From assembly GCA_016188985.1 (NCBI GenBank), contig JACPGM010000081.1, positions 1-64,000 on the forward strand: a stretch of DNA of 64,000 nt, in the 5' to 3' direction. The notes beneath the pieces are model-generated. The model saw only the letters and a list, made by a program, of their open reading frames with translations. It made no database searches and was not told the origin of the DNA. Position 1 is the stretch's first letter, and each line of letters starts with the position of its first letter. The translations under genes and the position numbers were made by a program. Of this stretch, positions 16,318 through 26,429 are shown in pieces. This stretch comes from Lentisphaerota bacterium (GTDB lineage Bacteria > Verrucomicrobiota > Kiritimatiellia > JAAZAB01).

Positions 16318-16447
16318 CCAACACAATATCCAATATTCAACAAGGAATATCCAATAGCCAAGTTAAGAGAATCGCAGACAACGTGTAAGGGGTGTTTTTG
16401 TTTCCTTTTTTCATTATTGGTTATTGAGTGTTGGATATTGGATATTC
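16318..16447. repeat. AT-rich inverted repeat (family F)
   Basis: The left arm CCAACACAATATCCAATATTC and the right arm GAGTGTTGGATATTGGATATTC are inverted copies about 60 bases apart. The same TTGGATATTGGATATT phrase is a recurring intergenic repeat in other PVC and candidate-phylum genomes as I recall. It is a MITE-like element upstream of the SUMF1-like gene. Confidence 0.65.
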
Positions 16448-16512
16448 TTATTCAAAGATCCACGCAAAAACGTGTATCTTTACGGGAAAGGGTCTAAGGA
16501 GCAAGGCTGGCG

Positions 16513-17370
16513 ATGTGTTATTTTGTTGCAACCTTGATATTGTTCGTCGTCGCCGCCTTGCGCCTGCCGGCGCAGACCAGCGTGTTTCCCAGGCTGGCGC
16601 CACGCGAAATTGTTGCCGCTCCAGCGGCGCAGCCTGGGCAGGCGTTGGTCATCAGCCTGGGCCGGGGAGAACTCATGAGATTCGTCTGGATCGCTCCGCT
16701 CAAGATCTGGGTCAGTCAGTTTGAAGTTACCAACGCTCAGTACCGTCGCTTCGACCTGGGCCATGAAAGCAAGACTTACTACGGGCATTTGCTCAACGAG
16801 CCCGAGCAGCCCGTGGTCTGGGTTTCCTGGGAAGACGCCAACAACTATTGCCAATGGCTGACCAGGACTTTCGGCCGCCATGACGAAGCACGCTCAAGCG
16901 CCCAGGCGCGTCAGATTCCGCGCAACCATCACTTCCGCCTGCCGTTGGAAAAAGAATGGCAAACCTTCGCCGGTTGCGGCGATGGCCGGCAATACCCTTG
17001 GGGCAACACCTGGCCGCCGCCGAACACGTTCAACTATCGCGGCCAGGAAGGCGTGCGGCTCCTTTACCGGCTGTTTCAGCGCGAAAGTTTTATCCGCGGA
17101 CGCCGCGATGAGTTCATGGTCACGTGTCCGGTCAAGCAAAGCGGGACCAACGCCTGGGGCCTTTGCGGCGTGGGCGGCAACGTGTGGGAATGGTGCCAGG
17201 ACTGGTTTGACAAGGAGCAAATCACCCGCTCCTTGCGCGGGGCAAGCTGGAATAACGACGAGCCCGACCTCATTGCCATCACCAACCGCAGCGACGCCTA
17301 CCCCGCGCGGCGCAATGCCATGATCGGCTTCCGGGTGGTCGTCGCCCCAATAAATCCACAAGGGCTATAG
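16513..17370 (+). CDS. secreted SUMF1/formylglycine-generating-enzyme-like protein
   Basis: A 285-residue protein with a short signal peptide (YFVATLILFVVAALRLPAQ) followed by an FGE-sulfatase (SUMF1) domain. The typical landmarks are FEVTNAQYRRF, PVVWVSWEDANNYCQWL, FRLPLEKEWQ, YPWGN, GVGGNVWEWCQDW, SLRGASWNN and RNAMIGFRVV. True FGEs have a catalytic Cys near the end (GFRC-type). Here it is Val, so this is probably a non-enzymatic or differently acting member, as is common for bacterial SUMF1-like proteins. AAGGAG lies before the start. The stop codon lies inside a perfect 30-base palindrome. Confidence 0.85.
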   Translation: MCYFVATLILFVVAALRLPAQTSVFPRLAPREIVAAPAAQPGQALVISLGRGELMRFVWIAPLKIWVSQFEVTNAQYRRFDLGHESKTYYGHLLNEPEQPVVWVSWEDANNYCQWLTRTFGRHDEARSSAQARQIPRNHHFRLPLEKEWQTFAGCGDGRQYPWGNTWPPPNTFNYRGQEGVRLLYRLFQRESFIRGRRDEFMVTCPVKQSGTNAWGLCGVGGNVWEWCQDWFDKEQITRSLRGASWNNDEPDLIAITNRSDAYPARRNAMIGFRVVVAPINPQGL

Positions 17371-17395
17371 CCACACTTTATAAAGTGTGGCTATA
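17366..17395. repeat. perfect 30-base palindrome (family E) over a stop codon
   Basis: TATAGCCACACTTTA/TAAAGTGTGGCTATA is fully self-complementary and includes the TAG stop of the SUMF1-like gene. Related palindromes lie at 23514-23539 and 25302-25331. There is no T-run, so it is not a standard terminator. Confidence 0.8.
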
Positions 17396-17540
17396 ACTGA
17401 AAATCCGGATTGGCCCCTGCTCGACCACACTGACGCGAATATTCAATGGCTTCTGACGATCATGACAGTAGCTTCCTGGCGATTGACGTCAGCAAACATG
17501 ATATTCCATTCCTTAGCGCGGTTTCCAGCGGGGAAAAAAA

Positions 17541-18983
17541 CTAATCCGCGCCAGGGACCGCGGGCGGAACGAGGGCCGGACGGGAAGGCACCGGTTCAAT
17601 CACTTGCATCCGCTGCCAGCGGCCTTGGGCAAAGCGCCAGCGAAAGACCAGGCCCAGCAGACAAATATAGGCGGAGGCGATTCCCCAGGCGGCATAGAGT
17701 CCGATGTGAAAATACATCACGCCGACGGTAACGGGCAAAACAACCAAGCCCAGGGAAAGACCGGCAATCGTCCAGCCAAGAAATCTGGTGTCACCCGCGC
17801 CGCGCAAGGCGCCGGCATAAATGACGGTAAGCGCATCGAACACGCTGTAAAAAGCCACAAAGCGCAGAACAACCACGGCAAGCTGCCGGACGGCGGCAAA
17901 TTCGGCAACATCATCCGCGCGCGACTGAAAGATGTTTATCAGCCATTGCGGGGCCAGAACAAACACCGCCGCCAGCGTCCACATGTAGACACAGGTCAAC
18001 TGCAGGGCGCTGCGGGTGGCAGTGATGGCCTCTGCCGGTCGGGCGCGTCCCATGGCCTGGCCCACCAGGGTGCTGACAGCGATTGAGAACCCGATCATGG
18101 GCATGAAGGCCAGCAGGTTGATTGAGCAGGCGATATTGGTGGCGGCCAGCTCATTGCGGCCCAGGCGTCCGACCATCAGCAGGAAAATGGTGAACCCGAA
18201 AATATCCACAAAGAAATGGAGACCCGAGGGCATGCCGAATTTCAGCAGGCGCGCGCATAGCGCGCGGTCGAAGGCCCACGCCCGGCGCACGCCATAGATC
18301 CGCTCGTTAGGCTCGCGGAAGATCACCAGGACATAGAGGACGACCATGACAGCCTGGCTGGTCACCGTGGCCACGGCCGAGCCGGCGATACCCAGTTCCG
18401 GAAAACCCCCGCGCCCGTAAATGAGCAGGTAATCCAAGGGCACGTTGAGGGTTACCCCGATCAGGTTAATAATCATAATGGGCACCGTCAAACCCCGGCC
18501 GGAGAAAAAGCAGCTCAACGCGTTATCCAAGAGGCCGAACACGGCGCCCAGCATGAGAATCCGGAAATAGATGGTTTCAAGCTCGCGTAAGCGCGGCGCA
18601 TGCCCGGCCAGTTGGAACAGCCCTTCGCCGCCGAACGAGAGGATGGCCAGCAGAATGCCGGAAAAAAGCGCCACATAAATACCCTGCCAAAGGGCGCGGC
18701 CGGCCTGCCGGGGCAGTTGCGCGCCGACATACTGCGCCACAAAGACATTGGTGAACTCGACCACCCCCATGAAAAAGCACATGAACATGAAAGCCGATAA
18801 GCCCGCCGGCACGGCGGCGGCCAAGGTATCCAGCGAGTAGCGCCCCAGAAACAGCCGATCGGTGAAAAGCATGAGAGTATGCGAGCTCATGCTGACGATC
18901 AGCGGCAGGCTGAGGCGCAGCAGCTCGCGGTAGCCGCCCGGCCGCCGCCAGACCAGGGTTAGACGCTGAAAGAAGAAAATCAT
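17541..18983 (-). CDS. MATE family efflux transporter
   Basis: A 480-residue multipass membrane protein of the MATE (NorM/DinF) family. It exports organic cations or drugs in exchange for Na+ or H+. The N-terminal half has ELLRLSLPLIVSMSSHTLMLFTDRLFLGRYS and FVAQYVGAQ. The second half repeats the pattern (FGFTIFLLMVGRLGRNELAATNIACSINLLAFMPMIGFSIAVSTLVGQAMG). About twelve membrane segments are visible. It is divergent from the SDR operon. No regulator is next to it. Confidence 0.9.
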   Translation of the reverse strand: MIFFFQRLTLVWRRPGGYRELLRLSLPLIVSMSSHTLMLFTDRLFLGRYSLDTLAAAVPAGLSAFMFMCFFMGVVEFTNVFVAQYVGAQLPRQAGRALWQGIYVALFSGILLAILSFGGEGLFQLAGHAPRLRELETIYFRILMLGAVFGLLDNALSCFFSGRGLTVPIMIINLIGVTLNVPLDYLLIYGRGGFPELGIAGSAVATVTSQAVMVVLYVLVIFREPNERIYGVRRAWAFDRALCARLLKFGMPSGLHFFVDIFGFTIFLLMVGRLGRNELAATNIACSINLLAFMPMIGFSIAVSTLVGQAMGRARPAEAITATRSALQLTCVYMWTLAAVFVLAPQWLINIFQSRADDVAEFAAVRQLAVVVLRFVAFYSVFDALTVIYAGALRGAGDTRFLGWTIAGLSLGLVVLPVTVGVMYFHIGLYAAWGIASAYICLLGLVFRWRFAQGRWQRMQVIEPVPSRPALVPPAVPGAD

Positions 18984-19204
18984 GATGGGATTACGCTCAG
19001 AAGGAAATGCACCACAGTTTTCACCACGCCGCCCCTGACCGGACTTCTACTACATTGCGCTGTTCGTAACAAGTCAAGTCCCGCTTGCCCAGGACAGTAC
19101 CGCTTTGATACAGAGGGCAGTCCTTCACCTTGTTTGGGCGTGTCCTTTTTTTATTTTACACGATCTCGCGCGTATCTTATGGTATCCCCCGTTTGCACTC
19201 CATT

Positions 19205-19990
19205 ATGATTAAGAAGAGGATTTTAGACCGTTTCTCATTAAAAGGCAAAGTAGCGCTGGTAACGGGTGGCGCGGGATTGTATGGCCGTCAAATTGTGGCG
19301 GCGCTGGCTGAGGCCGGCGCGCGCACGTTTATTGCCGCCCGCCACGTCGAAGCCCTGGAAGCGGTGGCTGTCGAACACCGAAAAACAGGCGCGGATGTGA
19401 CCGCCCTGCCGCTCGATCAATCACGCGAAGATTCCGTGCTGACCTTGCGGGACGAGGTACTGCGACGCGCCGGTGGTATTGATGTGCTGATCAACAACGC
19501 CGTGGCGCGTCCCATGAAAGGCTACAACGACAAATCCGCGGCGTTCGACGAAAGCATGCGGGTCAACGCCACGGGTCTCTTTCTGATCACGCGCGCGATC
19601 GGCGACGCCCTGCGCGACAACGGCTCGATCGTCAATATCGGTTCGATCATGGGCTTGATCGGGTTGGAACCCACCAACTACCGCGGTACCGATATGTCGG
19701 GCTGGATTCCGGACTATTTTTTCCACAAAGGCGGCATGGTCAATTTCACGCGCTTTATCGCCAGCTATTACGGGCCGCGCGGCATCCGCTGCAACTGCAT
19801 CCATCCCGGCGGCTTGCAGCAAGCCAGTCAGCCGGCGCCGTTTGTGCGGCAGTATGGCGAACGCACATGTCTCGGGCGCATGGCCAACGAGACCGATCTC
19901 ATGGGCATAATCGTCTTTCTGGCCTCCGACGCCTCGGCCTATATCACCGGCGCCAACATCCCCGTGGACGGCGGCTATACGGCGAAATGA
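19205..19990 (+). CDS. SDR family oxidoreductase 1
   Basis: A 261-residue classical short-chain dehydrogenase. The cofactor loop is TGGAGLYGRQI, the NNAG-like motif is LINNAV, the catalytic Ser is in VNIGSIMG, and the YxxxK pair is YFFHK. The C-terminal ASDASAYITGANIPVDGGYT is typical. The track begins at 19130, but MIKKRILDRFSLKGKVALVTGG at 19205 is the natural start. The next SDR gene starts two bases after its stop, so they form one operon. The substrate is probably a sugar or sugar acid, judged only from neighbours. Confidence 0.88.
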   Translation: MIKKRILDRFSLKGKVALVTGGAGLYGRQIVAALAEAGARTFIAARHVEALEAVAVEHRKTGADVTALPLDQSREDSVLTLRDEVLRRAGGIDVLINNAVARPMKGYNDKSAAFDESMRVNATGLFLITRAIGDALRDNGSIVNIGSIMGLIGLEPTNYRGTDMSGWIPDYFFHKGGMVNFTRFIASYYGPRGIRCNCIHPGGLQQASQPAPFVRQYGERTCLGRMANETDLMGIIVFLASDASAYITGANIPVDGGYTAK

Positions 19991-19991
19991 C

Positions 19992-20768
<777 letters not shown>

Positions 20769-20797
20769 GATGTTTTTCGCCGGAGCGAAAAACATTT
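20769..20797 (+). terminator. terminator-like hairpin after SDR operon
   Basis: ATGTTTTTCGC-CGGA-GCGAAAAACAT is followed by TTT, directly after the second SDR stop. The stem is A/T-rich but long. Confidence 0.6.
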
Positions 20798-21239
20798 TCG
20801 AACCGAATGCGCCACACTGGCGCGGAGTCGAACCGTCAGGTGCGGGATGCCGCCACGTTAGACCGTTCCCTTAAAACATGACACACTTTTGCGGAGAAGT
20901 TTTGCCTGCTCAGTCATGCCCATGGCTTTGTAAAATTGGCAAGCCGCAGCTTTGCCCTGCCGCAGGCCAGGGTTCACCACGCAACCGCCGCGGTTGCGTG
21001 GCATGGGGGCAGGGCGAATTTCGCTTCCGCCAGCGGCGGATTTGAAAAAGCAAGGTCAGTCCGGCTCAGATGCGGGTGCGCCGCGCGAAGCATTAGCCTC
21101 GTGGCTATGCGAGCGCGGGAAACCCGCAGGCGGCCTAAGATCGCCGCCGCCTTTTTCAAACGAAATTCGCACTGCTATGAACACGAACAGGAAGTGAAAG
21201 AGATTTGGTTGCGGCTATATGCCGCCTTGGGAGAACATC
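20798..21239. other. non-coding region with palindromes
   Basis: About 440 bases without a credible gene. It holds CCACGCAACCG-CCG-CGGTTGCGTGG (20977-21001) and a pair TTTGAAAAAGC ... CCTTTTTCAAA spaced about 110 bases apart. The ORFs called here lack family features and ribosome-binding sites. Confidence 0.5.
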
Positions 21240-22304
21240 ATGACCAGCAAAGACCGAGTGCGCGCCGCGGCGCTTCGCCAGCCGAGCGATCGCCCACCCA
21301 CCAGCCTGCGCTGCACGCCGGAAGCCTGGGCCGCGCTGCGGCAGCATCTCCACGTGGAAACGAATGACGCCGTGATGAACGCGCTTGACATCGATTTCCG
21401 TTGGCTCCCGCTGCCATTTATCGGACCGAAAGAGCGGTCGGCGGTGCCGCTGGGCAGCGAAGGCACGGACTTCTGGGGCTGCCACAACCGCAAGGTCAAA
21501 AACGAGTTCAACACCTATATCGAGTTCGATTACCATCCCCTCGCCAAGGCCACCTCCGTGAAGGACATCGAGGCGCACGATTGGCCCAGCCTGGACTGGT
21601 GGGACTACGACGCCATTCCGGCCGCCATCAACGCCATCAACCTGGAGGGCCCGCGCGCCATCGCCGCATTCGCGGGCGGCGCATTCGAGACGCCATGGTA
21701 TATACGCGGCTTGGAGCAATTCCTGGTGGATTTGTACGAGAACCCCGATATCGTGGACGCCATTTGCAGCCGGGTCGAATCCTATTATCGGGAGCGCATG
21801 GCGCGCGTCCTCGCGGTCGCCGGCGACCGGATTGATGTGATCTGCTCTGGCGGGGATCTGGGCACCCAGCGCGGCATGATGATCAACCCGGATGTCTGGC
21901 GCGAGCGCATCAAACCCTATAGCGGCCGGCTGATCTCCACCTACAAAAAGATGGGCTACGCGACCTTTTACCATTCCTGCGGGTCGATCACGCCGGTGAT
22001 CGACGATTTGATCGAAATGGGGCTCGACCTGTTGGATCCCGTCCAGGTCGGCGCGGCGGGGATGGCGCCCGAAACCTTATTCGCCGCCTTCGGCGACCGG
22101 CTCTCGTTTCACGGCGCGATCGACGAGCAGGAGCTGCTGCCGCACGCCACGCCCGAAGAAGTTTTTCGCGAAACCACGCGTATCATCGCCATCCTGGGCC
22201 GCAACCACGGGTTCATTGTGTCGCCCACCCACCAGGTGCAAGGCGATACACCCCCGCAAAACGTGACCGCCATTTTCGACGCCGCGCGGCAATACCGCTG
22301 GTAA
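21240..22304 (+). CDS. uroporphyrinogen decarboxylase (URO-D) family protein 1
   Basis: A 354-residue member of the URO-D/MtaA superfamily. The ATG at 21240 (MTSKDRVRAAALRQPSDRPP) has GGGAG upstream and is preferred over the track start. GGDLGTQRGMMINPDVWRERIKPY and FYHSCGSITPVIDDLIEMGLDLLDPVQ are typical of the methyltransferase-like branch, with the His/Cys pair that binds zinc in MtaA-like enzymes. PTHQVQGDTPPQNVTAIFDA closes the domain. In PVC genomes such proteins are common in catabolic clusters and are not heme genes. It is followed by a Gfo/Idh/MocA gene. Confidence 0.85.
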   Translation: MTSKDRVRAAALRQPSDRPPTSLRCTPEAWAALRQHLHVETNDAVMNALDIDFRWLPLPFIGPKERSAVPLGSEGTDFWGCHNRKVKNEFNTYIEFDYHPLAKATSVKDIEAHDWPSLDWWDYDAIPAAINAINLEGPRAIAAFAGGAFETPWYIRGLEQFLVDLYENPDIVDAICSRVESYYRERMARVLAVAGDRIDVICSGGDLGTQRGMMINPDVWRERIKPYSGRLISTYKKMGYATFYHSCGSITPVIDDLIEMGLDLLDPVQVGAAGMAPETLFAAFGDRLSFHGAIDEQELLPHATPEEVFRETTRIIAILGRNHGFIVSPTHQVQGDTPPQNVTAIFDAARQYRW

Positions 22305-22433
22305 AAGAGCACAACAATGGATGGGACCACACGCGGTGCGCGCTCCACCACATTGCGCTTGATTTGGCGATTGGCGATCCATTATCATCCCCCCTTGCCT
22401 TCTTGAAAAAAAACGCGCGGTCGAGGAGTTGTC

Positions 22434-23456
22434 ATGTCCGCCATTCGCACTGCCATCCTGGGATACGGCCGCAGCGGCAGCACGATGCATGCCGGCGCCA
22501 TCGAAAAAAACAAGGCATTCCAATTGACCGCCGTCTGCGATGCCGACGCCCATGCCCGCCAGAAGGCCGCTGCCCGCTTCGGTTGTCAGCCCTATGCCGA
22601 TCATCGCGCCATGCTCAAGGAAGAAGCGCTCGACCTCGCGGTGATCGTTACGCGCAGCGATCAGCATTGTCCGATGGCTTGCGATTGCCTGGCTGCGGGC
22701 GTCAACGTGCTGGTGACCAAACCTTGGGCGCTTAATGCCGAGGAAGCCGAGCGCATGATCCGCGCGGCCGAATCCACGGCCAAGCTCCTATTGCCCTGGC
22801 TGCCCGCGCGCTGGGGTTCCGACCTGCGGCGCCTCAAGCAACTGGTCGTTGAGGAGCGGGTCATTGGCGATGTGTTCCTGGCAAGGCGCACGGTAGTCAG
22901 TTTCGGCACGCGCAACGATTGGCAGACTTCCCGGCGTCAGGGCGGCGGTTACCTGCTTAACTGGGGCCCGCACATTGTGGATCCGCCGCTTCAGTTGCTG
23001 GGCAGTCCGGTCAAGTCAGTTTATGGGCGGCTCAAGCAGACGATTAATCCCGGCGATGTCGAAGACTTGTTTCTGGGCATCCTGACGCTGGCCAATGGCG
23101 CCATCGTGCAGGCGGAGTTTACAATCGCGACCGAGGATCCGCCGCAGTGGTTCATCCAGGGCACGCGCGGCACAATTGTGGTGCAGGGCACCCATCTGAA
23201 GGTAAATGCCAAAACTCCCGCCCAACCCGCGAATCCAACCCAATCCTACACTATCAAAACCGATCATGGCCAGATTCGGGAAGAAGAACTGACTGGAGCG
23301 CCGCAAGGGGACGAACACGCCGTTTATGGTGACGTCGCCGCGGCCCTATCCGGCCAGGCGCGTTTCCCGGTAACGCCGCAAAGCGCGCTGGAACTCACCC
23401 GCGTGCTGGATGCCATCCGCACCTCCAGCATGGAAAACCGCGTAGTCATGCTGTGA
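22434..23456 (+). CDS. Gfo/Idh/MocA family oxidoreductase
   Basis: A 340-residue NAD(P)-dependent sugar dehydrogenase-type protein. The Rossmann fold start is IRTAILGYGRSGSTMHAGAI. The usual EKP motif is TKP in VLVTKPWALNAEEAERM, which keeps the key Lys. GGGYLLNWGPHIVDPPLQLLG contains the His expected in the catalytic region (GxxxDxGxH-like). The substrate is likely a sugar or cyclitol. It lies between a URO-D-family gene and a creatininase-family gene. Confidence 0.87.
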   Translation: MSAIRTAILGYGRSGSTMHAGAIEKNKAFQLTAVCDADAHARQKAAARFGCQPYADHRAMLKEEALDLAVIVTRSDQHCPMACDCLAAGVNVLVTKPWALNAEEAERMIRAAESTAKLLLPWLPARWGSDLRRLKQLVVEERVIGDVFLARRTVVSFGTRNDWQTSRRQGGGYLLNWGPHIVDPPLQLLGSPVKSVYGRLKQTINPGDVEDLFLGILTLANGAIVQAEFTIATEDPPQWFIQGTRGTIVVQGTHLKVNAKTPAQPANPTQSYTIKTDHGQIREEELTGAPQGDEHAVYGDVAAALSGQARFPVTPQSALELTRVLDAIRTSSMENRVVML

Positions 23457-23513
23457 AGCGCCCGCTGACCAAGCTGAGCCTGCGTTCCTGCCAGCCATTC
23501 CGCTTTTTGCCTG

Positions 23514-23539
23514 TGACCACGCTTTGGAAAGCGTGGTCA
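23514..23539. repeat. palindrome (family E), copy 2
   Basis: TGACCACGCTTT-GG-AAAGCGTGGTCA is perfect apart from the two central bases. It lies between the dehydrogenase and creatininase-like genes. Confidence 0.75.
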
Positions 23540-23632
23540 TCCGCCCCAGCCAAGCCGTTGGCGTTCCGGAAGCTTGCCTCTCCCATATTCACTGGGTATG
23601 CTCATTCAACAACAGCCATAATGGGGTTTTAA

Positions 23633-24499
23633 ATGCAAAAAAAAGTCGTTTGGCACGAGATGTTTAAGGACGAATTTGAAGCGGCGCTCGCCACGCGGCC
23701 GGTATGCTACCTCTCCTTCGGTCTCAGTGAGCCGCACGGCGTGCAGAATGCCATGGGACTGGACGGGCTCAAGGCCTATACGCTTGTTCAGCGCGCCGCC
23801 GAGGCGCACGGAGGCATTGTGGCCCCGCCCGTCTGGTGGCACGTGCATGAAACGCCGCTGAGTTTGGAATGGCTGGCAACACAGAATGCGCCGAAGCCTT
23901 ACCTCACCTGCGTGCCGCCGGATTTGTTCCTGCGCCAGTTGGTTTATCAATTGCGCGCCGTAGAGGCCGCGGGGTTCCGCGCGGCAATCTGCGTTACCGG
24001 CCATTACGGGGGGATCGAGGTAGACATGAACCAAGTCTGCCAAATATACTCCGCACGACGCCCTCTGCGCGCCGTTGCCCTGTCCGATTGGGAAGCGATT
24101 CGCTACAAGGACTATCACGGCGATCACGCCGGCCTATGCGAAACATCGCAGCTCTGGGCGCTTCGACCGGAAATGGTGGACATATCCCGTATTCCCGAGG
24201 AACCGTTCGAGGGACCCTTATTCGCGTCGTCGCATTATGCACGGCGGTCGTCCCGACGCGAAGGCGAAGCCATCGTGAGCTCTCAGGTGATCTACCTGAA
24301 GACTCTTTCCGATGAACTGTTGCGTCAGGCCGAAGGCAGGCCGGCACCACAACGGATTTCATTCGACGATGCCGAGAAGATATGGGAGGAAATGCTTGCC
24401 GATCGTCCCAATTGGATATTAAGCCGGCTTACGTTTAATAACGAATTTTGGGACTATGTTAGGGAACGGCGCAAACGTTTTCCCTTGCCCATAGAGTAA
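23633..24499 (+). CDS. creatininase family amidohydrolase
   Basis: A 288-residue member of the creatininase/MftE family of metal amidases. LSFGLSEPHGVQNAMGLD replaces the usual GSxEQHGxHLPLxTD. The second metal motif is VTGHYGGIEVDMNQ, and GDHAGLCETSQLWALRPEMVD matches the GHAGExETS region. The metal-binding Glu, His and Asp are largely kept. The substrate is unknown. In this cluster it could open a cyclic amide or act on an amidated sugar derivative. The ATG follows a GGGGTT stretch, which is a weak ribosome-binding site. Confidence 0.8.
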   Translation: MQKKVVWHEMFKDEFEAALATRPVCYLSFGLSEPHGVQNAMGLDGLKAYTLVQRAAEAHGGIVAPPVWWHVHETPLSLEWLATQNAPKPYLTCVPPDLFLRQLVYQLRAVEAAGFRAAICVTGHYGGIEVDMNQVCQIYSARRPLRAVALSDWEAIRYKDYHGDHAGLCETSQLWALRPEMVDISRIPEEPFEGPLFASSHYARRSSRREGEAIVSSQVIYLKTLSDELLRQAEGRPAPQRISFDDAEKIWEEMLADRPNWILSRLTFNNEFWDYVRERRKRFPLPIE

Positions 24500-24545
24500 A
24501 ATCCCCAAGAAATTAAGGCGACCAATGAGTTTTCTTCTCTGTCCG

Positions 24546-25310
24546 TCATTCCGCTTCAAGCGCCACCGCCGTCAACGCCGGCACGGTCAGGGCGACAACT
24601 TTGTCCATCCGGATGGGCTCAGACTCGACCCGGCCCAGCGTCCACTTGCGCCACTTAAATTGCGGCCATTCGGCGCGAGCAGCAAATGTGATGCTGGCTG
24701 GCTCAGCGCTTTCGTTAAGCAGCAGAACCAGGGGGCGTCCGTCAGGGCCGCGCCAGACGGTATGTCTGACGGCCTGGCGTTCCAGCCGGAGCGGGCGCTT
24801 TCGAGCGCATAATGCGGCGGGAATAAGCACACTGATTTTCGCTCCGGCGACCTCCGCGGCGAGCGGCGGCGCTATGCTGCCGAAATGCAGGAATCTACGA
24901 ACGCGCGTGCGAAGGATTGCCAGGTCCCGCAGAAACGCGGCGGCTTCAGGATATTGCATGATCTCGGCGCTCGTCCAACCAAGTTGCCCGCCAAAAAGGA
25001 ATTGTTCTTCCTGGACCATCGCAAAAAGCGGCAAGTTCTGCATGATCGCCGTAGGGCCTTCGAGGTTCTTGAGCGCGGCAATCCAGGCGGCGGCAGTTTC
25101 GGTCGGATCAGCCGGCCGGATGACCGTCATGTGCGGCAGGAGCCTGAGGGCCATGGCGTGTTCCACCCTGGCCGACTCTGGCAGGCCCCGACCGTCGGTG
25201 TTCAATTTTTTCGCGGCATCCGAGGGGTTGTGTTTTTTTTGGCCTATCCCAGGAGGAATTGGCGGGGATGGGATTGGCCAGCGCTGAATACAATTGAAGT
25301 TCATGGGCAC
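24546..25310 (-). pseudogene. chimeric pseudogene: transketolase fragment joined to a hydrolase C-terminal piece
   Basis: The 254-residue frame is made of two unrelated pieces. Residues about 48-93 (VEHAMALRLLPHMTVIRPADPTETAAAWIAAL ... GPTAIMQNLP) match the pyrimidine-binding region of transketolase, but only about 45 of some 650 residues are present. From about residue 94 the sequence changes to LFAMVQEEQFLFGGQLGW and ends VWRGPDGRPLVLLLNESAEPASITF, which looks like the C-terminal beta domain of a large secreted glycoside hydrolase (DUF6259-like, from memory). The start codon is GTG inside palindrome E3. This looks like fused gene debris and is unlikely to be functional. Confidence 0.55.
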
Positions 25311-25331
25311 ACTTTATAAAGTGCGCCCATG
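25302..25331. repeat. palindrome (family E), copy 3, over a start codon
   Basis: CATGGGCACACTTTA/TAAAGTGCGCCCATG is self-complementary with one mismatch. Its last ATG is the start codon of the second URO-D gene. Confidence 0.75.
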
Positions 25332-26429
25332 AACGACTTTGAAAAACTTTTTCCGGCTGACAAGCTGACCAAGCGCGAGCGCGTGGAGGCCACGCTTAAC
25401 TGCCGGAGCGTGGATCGCGTGGCCCTGCTCGAACAGCTCAGCTACAACCCCGGCGTCATCGCATTGTATACCGGCAAGGATATAGAGGGTTTTAATTATA
25501 CGGTGGATGATATATGCGTTGTGATTCGATTGACCATGGATTTGATCATGCCGCCGGTAGCGCCGCGCGGCAGCGAGCGGCTGACAACACCGGACGGGTT
25601 CGTTTATCAAAACGACAATTGGACCTCCTGGCGGCTGAGCCGCCCTTTTAACGACGAAGAAGGCGCGCGCAACTGGCTGGCGCAAAGGACCGCCAGGATT
25701 CGCGAAAAGCCGCTTGATGCCGCCACGGAACGCGCCCGGCATCGCGCCGGAATGCTGGAACTTCAGGCGAAGATCGGCGACACCGTTGTCCTTAATTATA
25801 GCCACACCGGTTTCTGCAATGCGTTTGACCCGATGGGTCTGGAGCTATTCGCCTATTTTCAGATCGAATACCCTGAGGCGTTGGCGGATTATCTGGAGGC
25901 GTCTACGGCCAAAGAATTGGACCGTATCCATGCGGTGGCGGATCCGGGACTCTCTCCGGTTATTCTGCTCGCCGAAGATTTCGCCACGAAGCAGGGCCCG
26001 ATCTTTTCACCGGAATTTCTCGGTAAATTTCATTACCCGTACGTTAAGCGGGTGACGGACGCGTGGCACGAACACGGCATGCGGGTTATTTATCACAGCG
26101 ACGGCAATTACCGTAAGGCGCTCCCCGACCTGATGGCCTGCGGCGTGGACGGCTTTTATTGCCTTGAGCCCAACTGCGGCATGGATATCGTCGAGTTGAA
26201 AAACACGTGGCCGCGGATGGTCTGGGCCGGCGGCGTGGATGGCGTTGACCTGCTGGAGCGCGGCACGCCGGAACAGGTCCGCGCCGAGGTGCGCCGGCAC
26301 ATTCAGGCCACCGATGCCCTGCGAACCGGCGGTATGTTCGTCGCCTCATCAAGCGAAATTAATCCGCCGATCAAGCCGCAAAACTTCAAGGCCATGGTGG
26401 ATGCCGTCGGCGAATTGCAGCGGGCCTGA
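25329..26429 (+). CDS. uroporphyrinogen decarboxylase (URO-D) family protein 2
   Basis: A 366-residue URO-D/MtaA superfamily protein, distinct from the one at 21240. It has KLTKRERVEATLNCRSVDRV at the start, FSPEFLGKFHYPYVKRVTDAWHEHGMRVIYHSDGN in the core and LEPNCGMDIVELKNTWP. The zinc-type motif is HSDGN, not HSCGS, so the metal site differs from copy 1. INPPIKPQNFKAMVDAVGE ends the domain. The start codon lies in palindrome E3, so any ribosome-binding site would be inside the palindrome. This is an unusual initiation context. Confidence 0.85.
   Translation: MNDFEKLFPADKLTKRERVEATLNCRSVDRVALLEQLSYNPGVIALYTGKDIEGFNYTVDDICVVIRLTMDLIMPPVAPRGSERLTTPDGFVYQNDNWTSWRLSRPFNDEEGARNWLAQRTARIREKPLDAATERARHRAGMLELQAKIGDTVVLNYSHTGFCNAFDPMGLELFAYFQIEYPEALADYLEASTAKELDRIHAVADPGLSPVILLAEDFATKQGPIFSPEFLGKFHYPYVKRVTDAWHEHGMRVIYHSDGNYRKALPDLMACGVDGFYCLEPNCGMDIVELKNTWPRMVWAGGVDGVDLLERGTPEQVRAEVRRHIQATDALRTGGMFVASSSEINPPIKPQNFKAMVDAVGELQRA

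Noticed and set aside
20936-21367. ORFs in the SDR to URO-D gap
   Set aside because: Arg-rich compositional ORFs over palindromes, without family similarity.
21240-22304. Heme biosynthesis gene hemE
   Set aside because: Belongs to the URO-D/MtaA superfamily, but the neighbours are catabolic and the motifs fit the methyltransferase-like branch, so the symbol was not given.
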